From Levilactobacillus zymae (GTDB lineage Bacteria; Bacillota; Bacilli; Lactobacillales; Lactobacillaceae), in assembly GCF_032190635.1 (NCBI RefSeq), contig NZ_JAVLAS010000001.1, positions 62,001-126,000 on the forward strand: a stretch of DNA of 64,000 nt. Reading direction: 5' to 3'. How positions within the stretch are numbered: position 1 is the first letter of the stretch; the number at the start of each line of letters is the position of its first letter. Positions 54,006 to 63,303 of the stretch are shown piece after piece. The notes below the pieces were generated by a model, which searched no databases, was not told the origin of the DNA, and was given only the letters and a program-made list of their open reading frames with translations. The position numbers and the translations under genes were made by a program.

Positions 54006-54971
54006 TTACCGCCGCCGTCGGTGCTTGCGACTGAAGGCCGGCCGGTGACCCCGGCGCTTCACCGCCTTCAACTGTGCATCGGTGGCAAAGAGTTCCCGCC
54101 CTAATTCCGGATTTGTGCGCAGATACTGCTGGGTGAACCGATCCACGGCCGCTTTGTCCTGCGTATCAATCCCCTGCTTTTGCATGGCCGTCGTGACTTG
54201 CTCAAAGAAGGCTTCCATTTTGGGATCATACATGGTGACCAACGCCGTGTGGTGTTCCCGCACCCAGTCGCGTAAGGCTTGGGCGTGGAGGAGCCCCTCT
54301 TCGGTCGCTTCCAGGTAATCGAAGAGATGGGTCAACGCAAACGGAATCAAGTGGTACAAGGCCGCCACTCGTTGCGACTCATCCAATAAATGGGTAAACG
54401 GGCCAAACATGACGGCTGCCAAGTTATCCGGTTGCCAATCAACCGGTTGCAAGTGCTTACCCGTTACCAAAAGTTCGGTCACCACGTGGACAATGTTCCC
54501 GAAATGGCGTTGATCGCTCGCCGTGAGGTTGGCGACCTGCGGCGTACGGCGCATATCCTGGACCCAGCCCTCTACTTCAGCCACCACGTTTTCATAATCG
54601 TGTTGTTCTTGGTTGACCTTAGCCGTGGTATGCTTTTCGACCAATTGTGGCCGGGCCGCTTTCAAGACCCGTTCAAAGGCCGGCCAGTCTTTGCCGGTCT
54701 GGACTTTGAAAAATTCACTGAGGACCGGCACCACCGCCACAAAATAATTGTGCGGCTGTTCCACGGTCAACGGCAACGCCGTCAGTGCCGCGGTCACTCC
54801 CGTGGGGGTCCAGGCTTGGCGCGTCCCCGTGACCTGCTGGTAAATGTTATAAAAGTCAGTTAAAATCTGGGCCGCATGGGTCTGTTGGTTTGAAGACAAC
54901 CGCGCTAACCGTTCCGGCGTCCAAAAGTCGGCCGGGGTTAAGGGTGTCGTTGTCGAATGAAGTTCTGTCAT
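54006..54971 (-). CDS. Hypothetical protein with basic C-terminal tail
   Basis: 321 residues from ATG 54971 with AAGGGGAAT upstream; a longer frame to 55136 runs through intergenic sequence. It is soluble and mostly helical (LTPADFWTPERLARLSSNQ, VAEVEGWVQDM, VVTELLVTGKH). The C-terminus RRGHRPAFSRKHRRRR is strongly basic and could bind nucleic acid or phospholipid, but that is a guess. The segment DFYNIYQQ-to-FKVQTGKDW suggests one compact domain. No known family is recognised. Monocistronic, divergent from thiolase. Confidence 0.65.
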   Translation of the reverse strand: MTELHSTTTPLTPADFWTPERLARLSSNQQTHAAQILTDFYNIYQQVTGTRQAWTPTGVTAALTALPLTVEQPHNYFVAVVPVLSEFFKVQTGKDWPAFERVLKAARPQLVEKHTTAKVNQEQHDYENVVAEVEGWVQDMRRTPQVANLTASDQRHFGNIVHVVTELLVTGKHLQPVDWQPDNLAAVMFGPFTHLLDESQRVAALYHLIPFALTHLFDYLEATEEGLLHAQALRDWVREHHTALVTMYDPKMEAFFEQVTTAMQKQGIDTQDKAAVDRFTQQYLRTNPELGRELFATDAQLKAVKRRGHRPAFSRKHRRRR

Positions 54972-55211
54972 GACGTCAATTCCCCTTATTTCATCTAAAA
55001 TAGTCCTTATCCCGCAGGCCAACCGGTAACCGGTAGCCCCCGGGTTCCACTTATTATTATACGCGACCCATAAAATTTTTCCCAACGTCCCCATTTTTCC
55101 ACTAAAAATCCCCGTCATCTGCCGGGGAACAAGCAACCCGACAAGACAAAATCCATAAAGTCGGTTATATTAGAGTTTCGAGGATTTATCGGAAAGGAAG
55201 ACCAACTAATA

Positions 55212-56381
55212 ATGGCAGATGACGTTGTAATTATGAGTGCCGTGCGCACTCCGATCGGGAAGTTTGGGCGCAATTTCAAGTCCGTTTCCGCCGTGCAACT
55301 CGGCACCATCGCCGCGCGCGCCGCGATTCTACGGAGCGGGGTCGATCCCGCCCACATTCAACAGGCGATTTTTGGGACGGTGCTTCAGGCTGGTCTCGGG
55401 CAAAATCTCGCCCGCCAGGTCAGCTTGAACGCCGGGCTCGACGTGCGGAGTACCGCCATGACCGTGAACCAGGTGTGCGGTTCTAGCCTCAAAGCCATCC
55501 GGCTAGGTCAGGCCGCCATCCTAATGGGTGACGCCGACGCCGTGCTGGTGGGCGGTGCCGAGAATATGAGCCAGGCCCCCTACCTGGACCGCGAGACCCG
55601 CTGGGGCCATAAGATGGGCGACTACGAGCTGACCGACAGTCTGCTCTCCGATGGCCTGATGGACGCGTTTAACCAGATTCCGATGGGGATCACCGCCGAA
55701 AACGTCGCCACCGAATTTCAGGTGAGCCGGGCCGACCAGGACGCCTTGGCCCTGCGCTCCCAAGAAAATGCCGTCCGCGCCCAGGCCGAACACCGCTTTG
55801 ACGCCGAGATTGTCCCGGTAACCGTGGGTGATCACGTCGTCGCCGTCGATGAGGCCGTCCGGGCCAACACCTCGGCAGCTAAATTGGCGGCCCTCACCCC
55901 CGCCTTTAAGGCCAACGGGACCGTCACGGCGGGTAACGCGGCTGGACTCAACGACGGGGCCGCCGCCATGGTTTTAATGCGTAAATCCACGGCCGATGCG
56001 GCGGGGCTGCCCTACTTAGCCGTGATTAAGAATTACCAAGAAAGCGGCATCGATCCCGCCATCATGGGCTACGCGCCCACCACGGCCATTCGGCAGGTGC
56101 TGGCTCGTCAGCACTGGACGGTAGCCGATCTGGATCGCATCGAACTCAACGAGGCCTTTGCCGCCCAATCCGTGGCCATCGCCCGTGACCTAAAACTACC
56201 GGTTGAGAAGCTCAACGTTAACGGTGGCAGCATTGCCCTGGGACATCCCCTGGGGGCCTCGGGAACCCGCATCGTGGTCACCTTAATCCACGAATTGATC
56301 CGCGCCAATCTGCACCGGGGGCTCGCCTCGATGTGTATCGGGGGTGGCATGGGCATGGCCCTTTTGATTGAACGCCCCTAG
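55212..56381 (+). CDS. Acetyl-CoA acetyltransferase (thiolase)
   Basis: 389 residues, full length for biosynthetic thiolases. It joins two acetyl-CoA into acetoacetyl-CoA, which in lactobacilli feeds the mevalonate route to isoprenoids. The nucleophile is C89 in NQVCGSSLKA; the other catalytic residues are in the HPLGASGTR motif (about 347) and the CIGGGMGMAL motif (Cys about 376). AVRTPIGKFGRNFKS at the N-terminus and NEAFAAQS are conserved. GGAAAGGAAG lies upstream of the ATG. GC content is higher than in its neighbours. No mvaS or mvaA is adjacent. Confidence 0.93.
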   Translation: MADDVVIMSAVRTPIGKFGRNFKSVSAVQLGTIAARAAILRSGVDPAHIQQAIFGTVLQAGLGQNLARQVSLNAGLDVRSTAMTVNQVCGSSLKAIRLGQAAILMGDADAVLVGGAENMSQAPYLDRETRWGHKMGDYELTDSLLSDGLMDAFNQIPMGITAENVATEFQVSRADQDALALRSQENAVRAQAEHRFDAEIVPVTVGDHVVAVDEAVRANTSAAKLAALTPAFKANGTVTAGNAAGLNDGAAAMVLMRKSTADAAGLPYLAVIKNYQESGIDPAIMGYAPTTAIRQVLARQHWTVADLDRIELNEAFAAQSVAIARDLKLPVEKLNVNGGSIALGHPLGASGTRIVVTLIHELIRANLHRGLASMCIGGGMGMALLIERP

Positions 56382-56429
56382 TCGTCTGGTATAATGAGCG
56401 CAAAGCCCCTGGGGAAAGGAAGCCTAACC

Positions 56430-56621
56430 ATGCTTACGACAGATTTCGACGTTAAACTCAAGCTGATCATTCTGGCAACGATCGCCCTCGTGGCGCTCCT
56501 GGTCATCGGCGGCACCCTATGGTATCGTGCCAAGCACTTTTCACGCTATCTAATCGGCGTGGTGGCCGTCATGGTGGTGCTGGTTTTTATCCTGAGCTCG
56601 CTAATCACCATTCATCAGTAA
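56430..56621 (+). CDS. Small membrane protein, 63 residues
   Basis: The ATG at 56430 has GGAAAGGAAGC upstream; an earlier ATG at 56394 has no site. Two membrane segments are seen (about 13-30, LIILATIALVALLVIGG; about 39-58, YLIGVVAVMVVLVFIL) joined by a short basic loop WYRAKHFSR. Unknown function. It lies 48 bp after the thiolase gene and shares its terminator, so co-transcription is possible. Confidence 0.65.
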   Translation: MLTTDFDVKLKLIILATIALVALLVIGGTLWYRAKHFSRYLIGVVAVMVVLVFILSSLITIHQ

Positions 56622-56631
56622 GTTCCAAACT

Positions 56632-56666
56632 AAAAAGGAGTTGGCCGTAATCGGTCAGCTCCTTTT
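56632..56666. terminator. Terminator after the small membrane protein
   Basis: AAAAGGAGTTGGCC pairs with GGTCAGCTCCTTTT (G-U allowed) around GTAATC; A and T runs on either side suit both convergent transcripts. Confidence 0.85.
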
Positions 56667-56669
56667 GGC

Positions 56670-57248
56670 TTACTCGTCTACCCGCGACGCTACCTCGTCG
56701 TCTGGATCATCCGGTGTTTCGTCTGGCTGCGGCGCCTTTTTAGTGGTAAACCACTTGTCCACGACCTTACTAAAGATGTTGGACCCGTAGGCGATGAAGA
56801 AGATCCCCATCAACATGGAGATAAAGAGTTCGACCACGAAGAGCCACCAGTTAGTGATGGCCACGTTGGACACAATCACCATGGAGGTCCCCCAGGCAAT
56901 CAACCAGGCGGGAACCAACGTAAACGTCATGACCGTTCCCTGGAGGAAGATGGCCAGAAAGGTCATGAACCCAAACATTACGGCGGATGGCCAGAGTTGG
57001 GCGATGAGCGGATTTTGCAACAGCGTCACCGAGATGAGGGCCCAGATAATCCCCATCACAAAACTCCCCACGATGTTCCACACCTTATCGTCCGGGCACC
57101 CGATGCCGAAGAAATAAGAAGCGGTAATAAAGGCAGCGGCGCCCATCCAAAGGTGAAAGGACGTCATGATTAAACTGTAAAAGAGGGTAAATAACCCGAC
57201 CCCAATTGAGGAATACCACAGTTCTTTGGTTAGTCGATGCTTGATGAT
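56670..57248 (-). CDS. DUF1097-like membrane protein lacking a normal start codon
   Basis: The protein has about five membrane helices (ASYFFGIGCPDDKVWNIVG, FVMGIIWALISVTLL, AVMFGFMTFLAIFLQG and others) and an acidic tail (PDETPDDPDDEVASRVDE). The first canonical ATG is at 57167, inside the first helix. Upstream the frame continues in good coding style, IIKHRLTKELWYSSIGVGLF, back to two ATC codons at 57243-57248, with AAGGAG six to nine bases before them and a stop in frame just beyond. So translation seems to begin at ATC, a rare start, or the ATG has mutated and the gene is now poorly expressed. Likely length is 191-193 residues. The family function is unknown. Confidence 0.7.
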   Translation of the reverse strand: MIKHRLTKELWYSSIGVGLFTLFYSLIMTSFHLWMGAAAFITASYFFGIGCPDDKVWNIVGSFVMGIIWALISVTLLQNPLIAQLWPSAVMFGFMTFLAIFLQGTVMTFTLVPAWLIAWGTSMVIVSNVAITNWWLFVVELFISMLMGIFFIAYGSNIFSKVVDKWFTTKKAPQPDETPDDPDDEVASRVDE

Positions 57249-57350
57249 TGTTCACTCCTTCATTGATATCCCGAGACGTCTGTCTCCTCCCAGTATTTTG
57301 GGATTGCTGGTTGTCAATTATGAAACCGTTTTCTATTTAGCACAAATACG

Positions 57351-57380
57351 AAAGTCTGGGATAAAAGTCCCAGACTTTTT
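57351..57380. terminator. Hairpin in the 57249-57534 gap
   Basis: AAAGTCTGGGA pairs perfectly with TCCCAGACTTT, 6-base loop. The plus strand then has two further T after the stem, the minus strand CGTATTT. It lies 155 bp downstream of the XRE/TPR gene and probably ends that transcript. The rest of this gap shows nothing recognisable. Confidence 0.6.
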
Positions 57381-57534
57381 GATCAGGTCAGTCCCGGTGC
57401 CGAAACGTTCGTTCCAGGCAGCGGGGGTCACCGGACGCTGTGCCGTTCACTTCTCGGTAACAGGAGTTTATCAAATTTATTATAGTCAGTCCAACCTTTT
57501 TTACTTTGGGGGTCGTCTGTCCGCTACACGACGC

Positions 57535-58434
57535 CTATTTCTCCGGTGACTGGGTGGGGCCTGCTTGCAACTGTTGCCGTAAGGTTGCAATCTTGCCCTC
57601 GATCACAGCGTTGCGGTTGAGCCGCGCGAAAGCCAGCGCCTCGTCTAGCAGTTGGTTGATCAGGTCCTGCGACCGGTGTTCCGCCACGGCGTTTTGTGCG
57701 GCCAGGAACTTCAACCGGGGCAGGTAATAGGTCACGTGTTGTTGCGAGCAGATCTTCAACACCAAGGTCACCAATTGGTTGCTCAACTTATAGTCGGCGT
57801 TTTCGGCATAAAACGCCGCCGTGTAATAGATCAACGTCAAAACCCGCAGGTGGTAGTTGTTTTCCTGGACGGTTACCTCGCTGACGTTCAGCGCGGCGAG
57901 ATAGTGTCGGACCTTCTCGAAATAAAAGGTCGCCTGCGCGAGCTCGTGACGCCGCGCGTACAGAATTCCCGAGCCCAGGAAGGCCAGTTGGGTCAGAATC
58001 GTTTGGTGCCGCTCGTCGAGATCGTTGAGGATCCGGGAAAAATCAAACAAAATCTGATCCGGCTGCCGGTTCACCAGCGTGTTCACGATTCCGCGCAGGT
58101 AGTAGAATTGCATCCTTAACGGAATCGACTCAATCTGGTCTTCGTGCAGCTTGGCCAGGCCACCCAAAACGTACTGGTAGTCTTCCGTCATCAGCCGCCT
58201 TTCGAGTTGGTCCAGCTCCCGGGTGAGCCGCGACGTAGTTTCTTCTTGATCCTGATACAACTCATCGACGGTAATACCTAGTCGCGCACAGAGCTGGCTA
58301 AGAATCGTCAAGGAGGGAATTCGGTTATTATTTTCAAACTTACTCAACGTCGCCTGCGTACAAATCCCCTTGCAGAGTTTAACCTGCGAAAGCTTTAGGG
58401 CCTTCCGTCGATTAATAAACACATCGATGTCCAC
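57535..58434 (-). CDS. XRE-family regulator with TPR-like C-terminal domain (Rgg/PlcR type)
   Basis: 299 residues. The N-terminal helix-turn-helix (about 5-60: RRKALKLSQVKLCKGICTQA, then TLSKFENNNRIPSLTILSQL) is followed by about 220 residues of helical repeats (LDQLERRL, LRGIVNTLVNR, YARRHELAQATFYFEKVRHY) as in RRNPP quorum-sensing regulators such as Rgg/MutR. These often sense small secreted peptides, but no peptide gene is evident next to it. It lies 12 bp downstream of sufT on the same strand and may be partly read from that promoter. Confidence 0.83.
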   Translation of the reverse strand: MDIDVFINRRKALKLSQVKLCKGICTQATLSKFENNNRIPSLTILSQLCARLGITVDELYQDQEETTSRLTRELDQLERRLMTEDYQYVLGGLAKLHEDQIESIPLRMQFYYLRGIVNTLVNRQPDQILFDFSRILNDLDERHQTILTQLAFLGSGILYARRHELAQATFYFEKVRHYLAALNVSEVTVQENNYHLRVLTLIYYTAAFYAENADYKLSNQLVTLVLKICSQQHVTYYLPRLKFLAAQNAVAEHRSQDLINQLLDEALAFARLNRNAVIEGKIATLRQQLQAGPTQSPEK

Positions 58435-58446
58435 AATTTCACCCCA

Positions 58447-58779
58447 TTATCCGTGTAGGCCCAACGCGACTCTGGCATACCGACTCATTCGCTCGGTGGT
58501 CCAGGCCGGTTCCCACACCAAATTAATGTCACACGTCTGGACCGTTGCCACCTGGGTCACGGCCTGCCGAATGCGTTCGGCCAGTAGATTTCCGATGGGA
58601 CACCCCATCGTGGTCAACGTCATGGTTAGCAGACAATGCCCCGCTGCGTTCACGGCAACGCCATAAATTAGCCCCAAATTCACAATATCCACCCCTAATT
58701 CGGGATCAATCACGGTTTCGAGTTGCTGAACCACGGTGTCTGCCACCGCCGAATTGGTTTGAATCTCTGGTTGTGCCAT
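58447..58779 (-). CDS. sufT: SufT-like MIP18/DUF59 iron-sulfur maturation factor
   Basis: 110 residues. DPELGVDIVNLGLIYGV (about 25-41) and the conserved Cys motif TTMGCPIGNLL (about 57-67) define the MIP18 family. SufT helps Fe-S cluster delivery when demand is high. The gene is the last of the leftward suf cluster, 153 bp after sufB. A TATAAT box (58831-58836 on the minus strand) 50 bp upstream may give it its own promoter. AGGGGG precedes the ATG. Confidence 0.88.
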   Translation of the reverse strand: MAQPEIQTNSAVADTVVQQLETVIDPELGVDIVNLGLIYGVAVNAAGHCLLTMTLTTMGCPIGNLLAERIRQAVTQVATVQTCDINLVWEPAWTTERMSRYARVALGLHG

Positions 58780-58830
58780 CTCGTTACCCCCTCATGTCCG
58801 GTCAGAAACCGTGCTGTGGTCATTGAATCC

Positions 58831-58836
58831 ATTATA
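58831..58836 (-). promoter_or_regulatory. -10 box upstream of sufT
   Basis: TATAAT on the minus strand, 51 bases before the sufT start. No good -35 box is seen at the expected place, so activity is uncertain. Confidence 0.35.
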
Positions 58837-58931
58837 CTAACAATCCCGCGACGACGCCATGTTGATTCCCAGACGCTACCACGACCAGTCGAAACGCGCA
58901 TCCCCGGGAATTCACACTATGGCCTCAATCG

Positions 58932-60338
58932 CTAACCAATCGACCCTTCCATTTCAAAGCTAATCAACCGGTTCAATTCCACCGCATATTCCATCGGCAG
59001 TTGCTTGGTGAACGGTTCGACGAAGCCCATGATGATCATTTCCGTGGCCTTGGCTTCCGAAATTCCCCGGCTCATCAGGTAATAGAGCTGTTCTGCGGAA
59101 ATCTTCGAGACCTTGGCTTCGTGTTCCATCGAGACGTTCGCATTATAAATTTCATTGTATGGAATCGTATCCGACGAGGACTGGTCGTCCATGATGATGG
59201 TGTCACATTCCACGTGGGCCTTAGAGCCATCGGCATGTTCGCCAAACCGGACGGTCCCCCGATAATCGGTCGAGCCCCCGGTCCTAGAAATCGACTTGGA
59301 CACGATGGAACTCGAGGTATTCTTGGCGTTGTGGATCATCCGCGCCCCGGAATCCTGGTGAATCCCGTTACTGGCCACGGCAATGGACAACATGGTCCCC
59401 CGCGCGCCCTCACCGTTCAGATAAACGCTGGGATACTTCATGGTGACCTTGGAGCCGAGGTTCCCGTCGACCCATTCCATGGTGGCGTTTTGACCGGCAG
59501 CGGCCCGCTTGGTTTCTAAGCTGTAGACGTTGTCCGACCAGTTCTGGATGGTGGTATAGCGGCAGTACGCATCCTTTTGGACGTTGACTTCGACCACCGC
59601 GGCGTGCAGGCTGTCGGACGAGTAATTCGGGGCGGTACAGCCTTCGACGTAGTCTACCCGCGCCCCCTCATCGACGATGATCAGGGTCCGCTCGAACTGG
59701 CCGGAATTTTCGGCGTTTAACCGGAAATACGATTGAATCGGCGTCTGGGTTTGCACGCCCTTGGGCACGTAGATAAACGACCCGCCGGACCATACGGCCG
59801 CGTTTAGCGCCGCAAACTTGTTATCCGTTGGTTGGACTAGCTTGCCGAACCACTTCTTGAACAGTTCCGGATAGTCGTGCAACGCGGTGTCAGTATCGGT
59901 GAAGATGATCCCCAGTTTAGCAAAATCATCACGCATGTTGTGGTAGACCACTTCGGATTCGTACTGCGCCGACGACCCGGCCAGATACTTCCGTTCGGCT
60001 TCGGGCACCCCTAGCCGATCGAAGGTCTTCTTCAGATCATCCGGCACGTCGTTCCAATCCCGGAACTTCTTATCGGTCATCTTCTGGTAGTACAACATGT
60101 CCTTTAAGTCCAGCTTCGACAGGTCCGGACCGTACTTAGGCAGCGGTAATTTCTTATAAATTTCGTAGGCGTGCAACCGGTAATCCAGCATCCACTGGGG
60201 TTCGTGCTTGGCGGCGGAAATCTGGCGAACCGTCTCTTCGGTCAACCCTCGGCCCGTGGAATAGGCCGGGGTGACGTCGTCGTGGAACCCGTATTCGTAA
60301 TCGTGATCGTTTTGGATTACCTCGGGGACTTCTGGCAT
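58932..60338 (-). CDS. sufB: Fe-S cluster assembly scaffold subunit SufB
   Basis: 468 residues, full length. SufB forms the SufBCD complex that builds Fe-S clusters in the cytoplasm. Conserved blocks include [15 protein letters not shown] region ([20 protein letters not shown], partly), [16 protein letters not shown] with the scaffold Cys, DSLHAAVVE and the C-terminal [29 protein letters not shown] lies six bases upstream of its ATG, within the end of sufU (4-bp gap between the genes). Confidence 0.96.
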   Translation of the reverse strand: MPEVPEVIQNDHDYEYGFHDDVTPAYSTGRGLTEETVRQISAAKHEPQWMLDYRLHAYEIYKKLPLPKYGPDLSKLDLKDMLYYQKMTDKKFRDWNDVPDDLKKTFDRLGVPEAERKYLAGSSAQYESEVVYHNMRDDFAKLGIIFTDTDTALHDYPELFKKWFGKLVQPTDNKFAALNAAVWSGGSFIYVPKGVQTQTPIQSYFRLNAENSGQFERTLIIVDEGARVDYVEGCTAPNYSSDSLHAAVVEVNVQKDAYCRYTTIQNWSDNVYSLETKRAAAGQNATMEWVDGNLGSKVTMKYPSVYLNGEGARGTMLSIAVASNGIHQDSGARMIHNAKNTSSSIVSKSISRTGGSTDYRGTVRFGEHADGSKAHVECDTIIMDDQSSSDTIPYNEIYNANVSMEHEAKVSKISAEQLYYLMSRGISEAKATEMIIMGFVEPFTKQLPMEYAVELNRLISFEMEGSIG

Positions 60339-60341
60339 GGT

Positions 60342-60803
60342 TTAATCCTCCTTCGTGACTTGATCTGCTCGCAGTAACGCCCGTTGTAAGGCCCACCAAG
60401 CAAGGGTGGCACACTTGATCCGGGCCGGAAACTGCATGACACTCGACAGGATAGCGGCATCTTGTAGTTGATCCAGATCGGCCTGCGGATGCTCCTGACC
60501 CATGACCATGTCGGAGAAGGTCTTGGCCATGTGCAGCGCCGCTTCCTTACTCTTACCCATGACGGCATCGGTCATCATGCTGGCCGACGACTGACTGATG
60601 GTGCAGCCATCCCCGGTAAAGCCGATGTCTTCAATGTGGTCGGTGGCGTCCAGCTTAACGTCCAGCTTGATCACATCCCCGCAAGTCGGGTTCTTCAGCG
60701 TGATGGTATTGGTGGCCGCCGCAAGGGCGTGTTGATGGTGCGGGTGCGCCGCATGATCCAGGATTACTGCGCGGTATAACCTATTTAGCTTCGACAGACC
60801 CAT
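60342..60803 (-). CDS. sufU: SufU, zinc-dependent sulfur transfer protein
   Basis: 153 residues. SufU accepts persulfide sulfur from SufS in Gram-positive bacteria. The three Zn/sulfur Cys are visible: NPTCGDVI (about 40), GDGCTISQSSASMM (about 66) and RIKCATLAW (about 128), with the GDGC and the 18-20-residue insertion typical of SufU versus IscU. It overlaps the end of sufS by 23 bp; AAGGAG within sufS is 10 bases upstream of the ATG at 60803. Confidence 0.94.
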   Translation of the reverse strand: MGLSKLNRLYRAVILDHAAHPHHQHALAAATNTITLKNPTCGDVIKLDVKLDATDHIEDIGFTGDGCTISQSSASMMTDAVMGKSKEAALHMAKTFSDMVMGQEHPQADLDQLQDAAILSSVMQFPARIKCATLAWWALQRALLRADQVTKED

Positions 60804-62028
60804 GACTAAAGAACTCCTTTACTTCTTGAATAGCGTTCAACAACCGGTTGATGTCGGCTGAGGTGTTGTAGAGGTAGAAACTCGCCCGCACCGTGGCAAC
60901 CTGGTGTAATTCCTGCATTAATGGTTGAGCACAGTGGTGGCCCGCCCGGACGGCCACCCCGTCCATGTCTAGGGCGGTGGCGACGTCGTGCGGGTGGAGG
61001 CCCTTGATATTAAAGGCAAACACGCCGGTGTGTTTGGTCGGATCGTGAGGCCCGTAAACGTCGAGGTCATCCAGGTCGAGTAGCTTCGGTAAGAGCTCGG
61101 CGACTAAGTGATGTTCGTGAGCGGCCACCCGGTCCATCCCGATGGCTTCCAGGTAATCGACGGCGGCGCCTAAGCCAATTGCCCCGGCGATATTGGGCGT
61201 GCCAGCCTCAAACTTCCAGGGTAACGCCGTCCAGGTACTCGCGTCGCGGGTCACCAAGTCAATCATTTCCCCACCGTACTGGTACGGCTCGGTCGCGTCA
61301 AGCAAGGCCCGTTTGCCGTACAGGACCCCGATACCGGTCGGACCCAGCATCTTGTGCCCGGAGAAGGCGTAGAAGTCGACGTCCAAGTCCTGCACGTCGA
61401 CCTTCAGGTGGGGCGCGGCCTGGGCACCATCCCCCACGATTACGGCACCGTGGTGGTGAGCCAACCGGGCCAACCGTTTGAGCGGCGTGACGGTGCCCAA
61501 GACGTTGCTGGCGTGAGTCAGCGCCACGATTTTGGTCTTATCGGTGATTTTTTGTGCGGCATCGGCCAAGTCGAGTTCCCCCTCGGCGGTCAGTCCGATG
61601 TACTTCAACGTGGCGTGCTTCCTTAGCGCCAGCTGTTGCCAGGGGATCAGATTGCTGTGGTGTTCCATGATGGAGATCACAATTTCGTCACCGGCCTGGA
61701 CGTGGGCCTCCCCGTAGGTGCTAGCAACCAGGTTCAACCCGTCCGTAGTGCCCTTAGTAAAGATCACCTCGGCGGGTTCGGCGGCGTGGATGAAGTGCTG
61801 GACCTTCCCCCGGGCAGCTTCGTACTGCGCCGTGGCCCGTGCTGCCAAAGTATGGATTCCCCGGTGCACGTTGGCGTTATCGTGTTGGTAGAACCGAGTT
61901 AGCGCGGCAATCACCTGGCGGGGCTTTTGCGTCGTAGCCGCGTTATCCAGATAAGTTAACGGTTCATCGTTGACGCGTTGGGTTAAAATCGCGAAATCTT
62001 GGGTAACCTCAATCCCATTGCTAACCAT
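60781..62028 (-). CDS. sufS: Cysteine desulfurase SufS
   Basis: About 415 residues from ATG 62028 (preceded by AAAGGACC), overlapping sufD by 8 bp; a start at 62046 would overlap more. A class V aminotransferase-fold PLP enzyme that takes sulfur from cysteine. The PLP Lys lies in FYAFSGHKMLGPTGIGVLYG (about 220-235), and the catalytic Cys in VRAGHHCAQPLM (about 358). YLDNAATTQKP is the typical N-terminus. It hands sulfur to SufU encoded next. Confidence 0.95.
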   Translation of the reverse strand: MVSNGIEVTQDFAILTQRVNDEPLTYLDNAATTQKPRQVIAALTRFYQHDNANVHRGIHTLAARATAQYEAARGKVQHFIHAAEPAEVIFTKGTTDGLNLVASTYGEAHVQAGDEIVISIMEHHSNLIPWQQLALRKHATLKYIGLTAEGELDLADAAQKITDKTKIVALTHASNVLGTVTPLKRLARLAHHHGAVIVGDGAQAAPHLKVDVQDLDVDFYAFSGHKMLGPTGIGVLYGKRALLDATEPYQYGGEMIDLVTRDASTWTALPWKFEAGTPNIAGAIGLGAAVDYLEAIGMDRVAAHEHHLVAELLPKLLDLDDLDVYGPHDPTKHTGVFAFNIKGLHPHDVATALDMDGVAVRAGHHCAQPLMQELHQVATVRASFYLYNTSADINRLLNAIQEVKEFFSHGSVEAK

Positions 62029-63292
62029 TCTGCAGGGTCCTTTCAATCGTTTGAATTAATTGTTGCTGGACGTTTTTCGCCGGAATTGCCCGCAAGACCG
62101 CACTTAAAAAGCCGCGAATCACCAGGCGCTCGGCCGTCTTACGGTCAATCCCCCGACTCATCAGGTAATAGAGTTGTTGCTGATCGACTTGCCCCACACT
62201 GGCCGCATGACCGGCAACCACGTCGTTTTCATCAATCAGGAGAATGGGGTTGGCATCCCCGTGGGTTCCGGGCGTCATCATCAAGAGCCGATTTTCCTGT
62301 TCGGCGTTAGCACCGGCAGCACCGTGGATGATGTCCCCAATCCCGTTGAAGACCAATTCGGAGGTCCCCAGCAGCACTCCCCGTTGCAAGATGTGTCCCA
62401 CGGTGTGCTTGCCGCGATTGGTGATGCGGGTGTTAATGCCTTCCCGCTGGGCCTGACTGGTAATCGCCACGACCTTGGTCTCGGTCTGCGCCCCTTCGCC
62501 GACCAGGTCGGTCGCGACTTGGCCCAGGGTATCGCCGCGATTCATCAGACCGACCGCCCAATCGACTTCGGCGTGCCGTTTGACCACCGCCCGCCGGTTA
62601 AAGTAGGTCAACGTGTCGCGACCGAGTTCATCAACGGCCGCGAACTTGATCCGACTATTATCGTTCGCCACAATCTCCACCACGTGGTTCGCCCGGTTCA
62701 TCCGGGTTCCCTGTGTCGTGAGGTGCTGGGTGAAGGCAAATTGGCTACCTTGATCCGCCACAATCAACACGTGGGAAACCTGCGGACCGTCCTGAGTGCT
62801 GTCCTGGACGAGGTGCGCCTCGATGGGCTGCGTGATCACCACATTTTGCGGCACGTAAAGGAAGATACCGCTGTTCAGATAAGCCACGTGGTAAGCCGCC
62901 AAGCGATCCTCGGTGGCGGGGATGATTTGGTTTAGGTAGGGTTGGGTGAGTTCCGGATACTGGGTCACGGCCGTAAACAGGTCGGTCAGAATGACCCCTT
63001 GGGCTTGTAAGGCCGGGGGCAAATTCACGGCAACCGTCGTTTGACCCACCTGGATAAGCTGGCCGTGGTCGGTCGCCGGGGCGATTCCGGCGGCTAAGGT
63101 CGGATCGGCGGCCCGCCAAATCAAGCGCTGATCTAGTAACTTCTCGCTAGAATAGGTAAACCGGTGAAATTGCGGGTTCCCTAAGCGATTAAGCTGGGAT
63201 AGGGCCGCCGTGCGCTGGGCCACCAGCCAGGTGGGCTCACGGTGAGCGGCTGCCAAGGCACGTAACGTTGCCGGTTGATCAATGGTCGTCAT
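62021..63292 (-). CDS. sufD: Fe-S cluster assembly protein SufD
   Basis: 423 residues. SufD pairs with SufB and SufC. The beta-helix core shows GIFLYVPQNVVI, VLIVADQGSQFAFTQHL and the C-terminal SRGIDRKTAERLVIRGFLSAV, the counterpart of the SufB end. The His near DIIHGAAGANAEQENRLL is the usual SufD feature. AGGAGGGG precedes the ATG at 63292, 11 bp after sufC. Confidence 0.93.
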   Translation of the reverse strand: MTTIDQPATLRALAAAHREPTWLVAQRTAALSQLNRLGNPQFHRFTYSSEKLLDQRLIWRAADPTLAAGIAPATDHGQLIQVGQTTVAVNLPPALQAQGVILTDLFTAVTQYPELTQPYLNQIIPATEDRLAAYHVAYLNSGIFLYVPQNVVITQPIEAHLVQDSTQDGPQVSHVLIVADQGSQFAFTQHLTTQGTRMNRANHVVEIVANDNSRIKFAAVDELGRDTLTYFNRRAVVKRHAEVDWAVGLMNRGDTLGQVATDLVGEGAQTETKVVAITSQAQREGINTRITNRGKHTVGHILQRGVLLGTSELVFNGIGDIIHGAAGANAEQENRLLMMTPGTHGDANPILLIDENDVVAGHAASVGQVDQQQLYYLMSRGIDRKTAERLVIRGFLSAVLRAIPAKNVQQQLIQTIERTLQNG

Positions 63293-63303
63293 TTACACCC
63301 CTC

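Noticed and set aside
57535-58434. XRE/TPR gene as part of a peptide quorum-sensing system with an adjacent pheromone gene
   Set aside because: No small secreted-peptide frame with a ribosome site was found in the 290-bp gap next to it.
62174-62935. Plus-strand frame of 253 codons opposite sufD
   Set aside because: sufD is well identified in the other strand with all family motifs; the plus frame has no ribosome site or recognisable domain.
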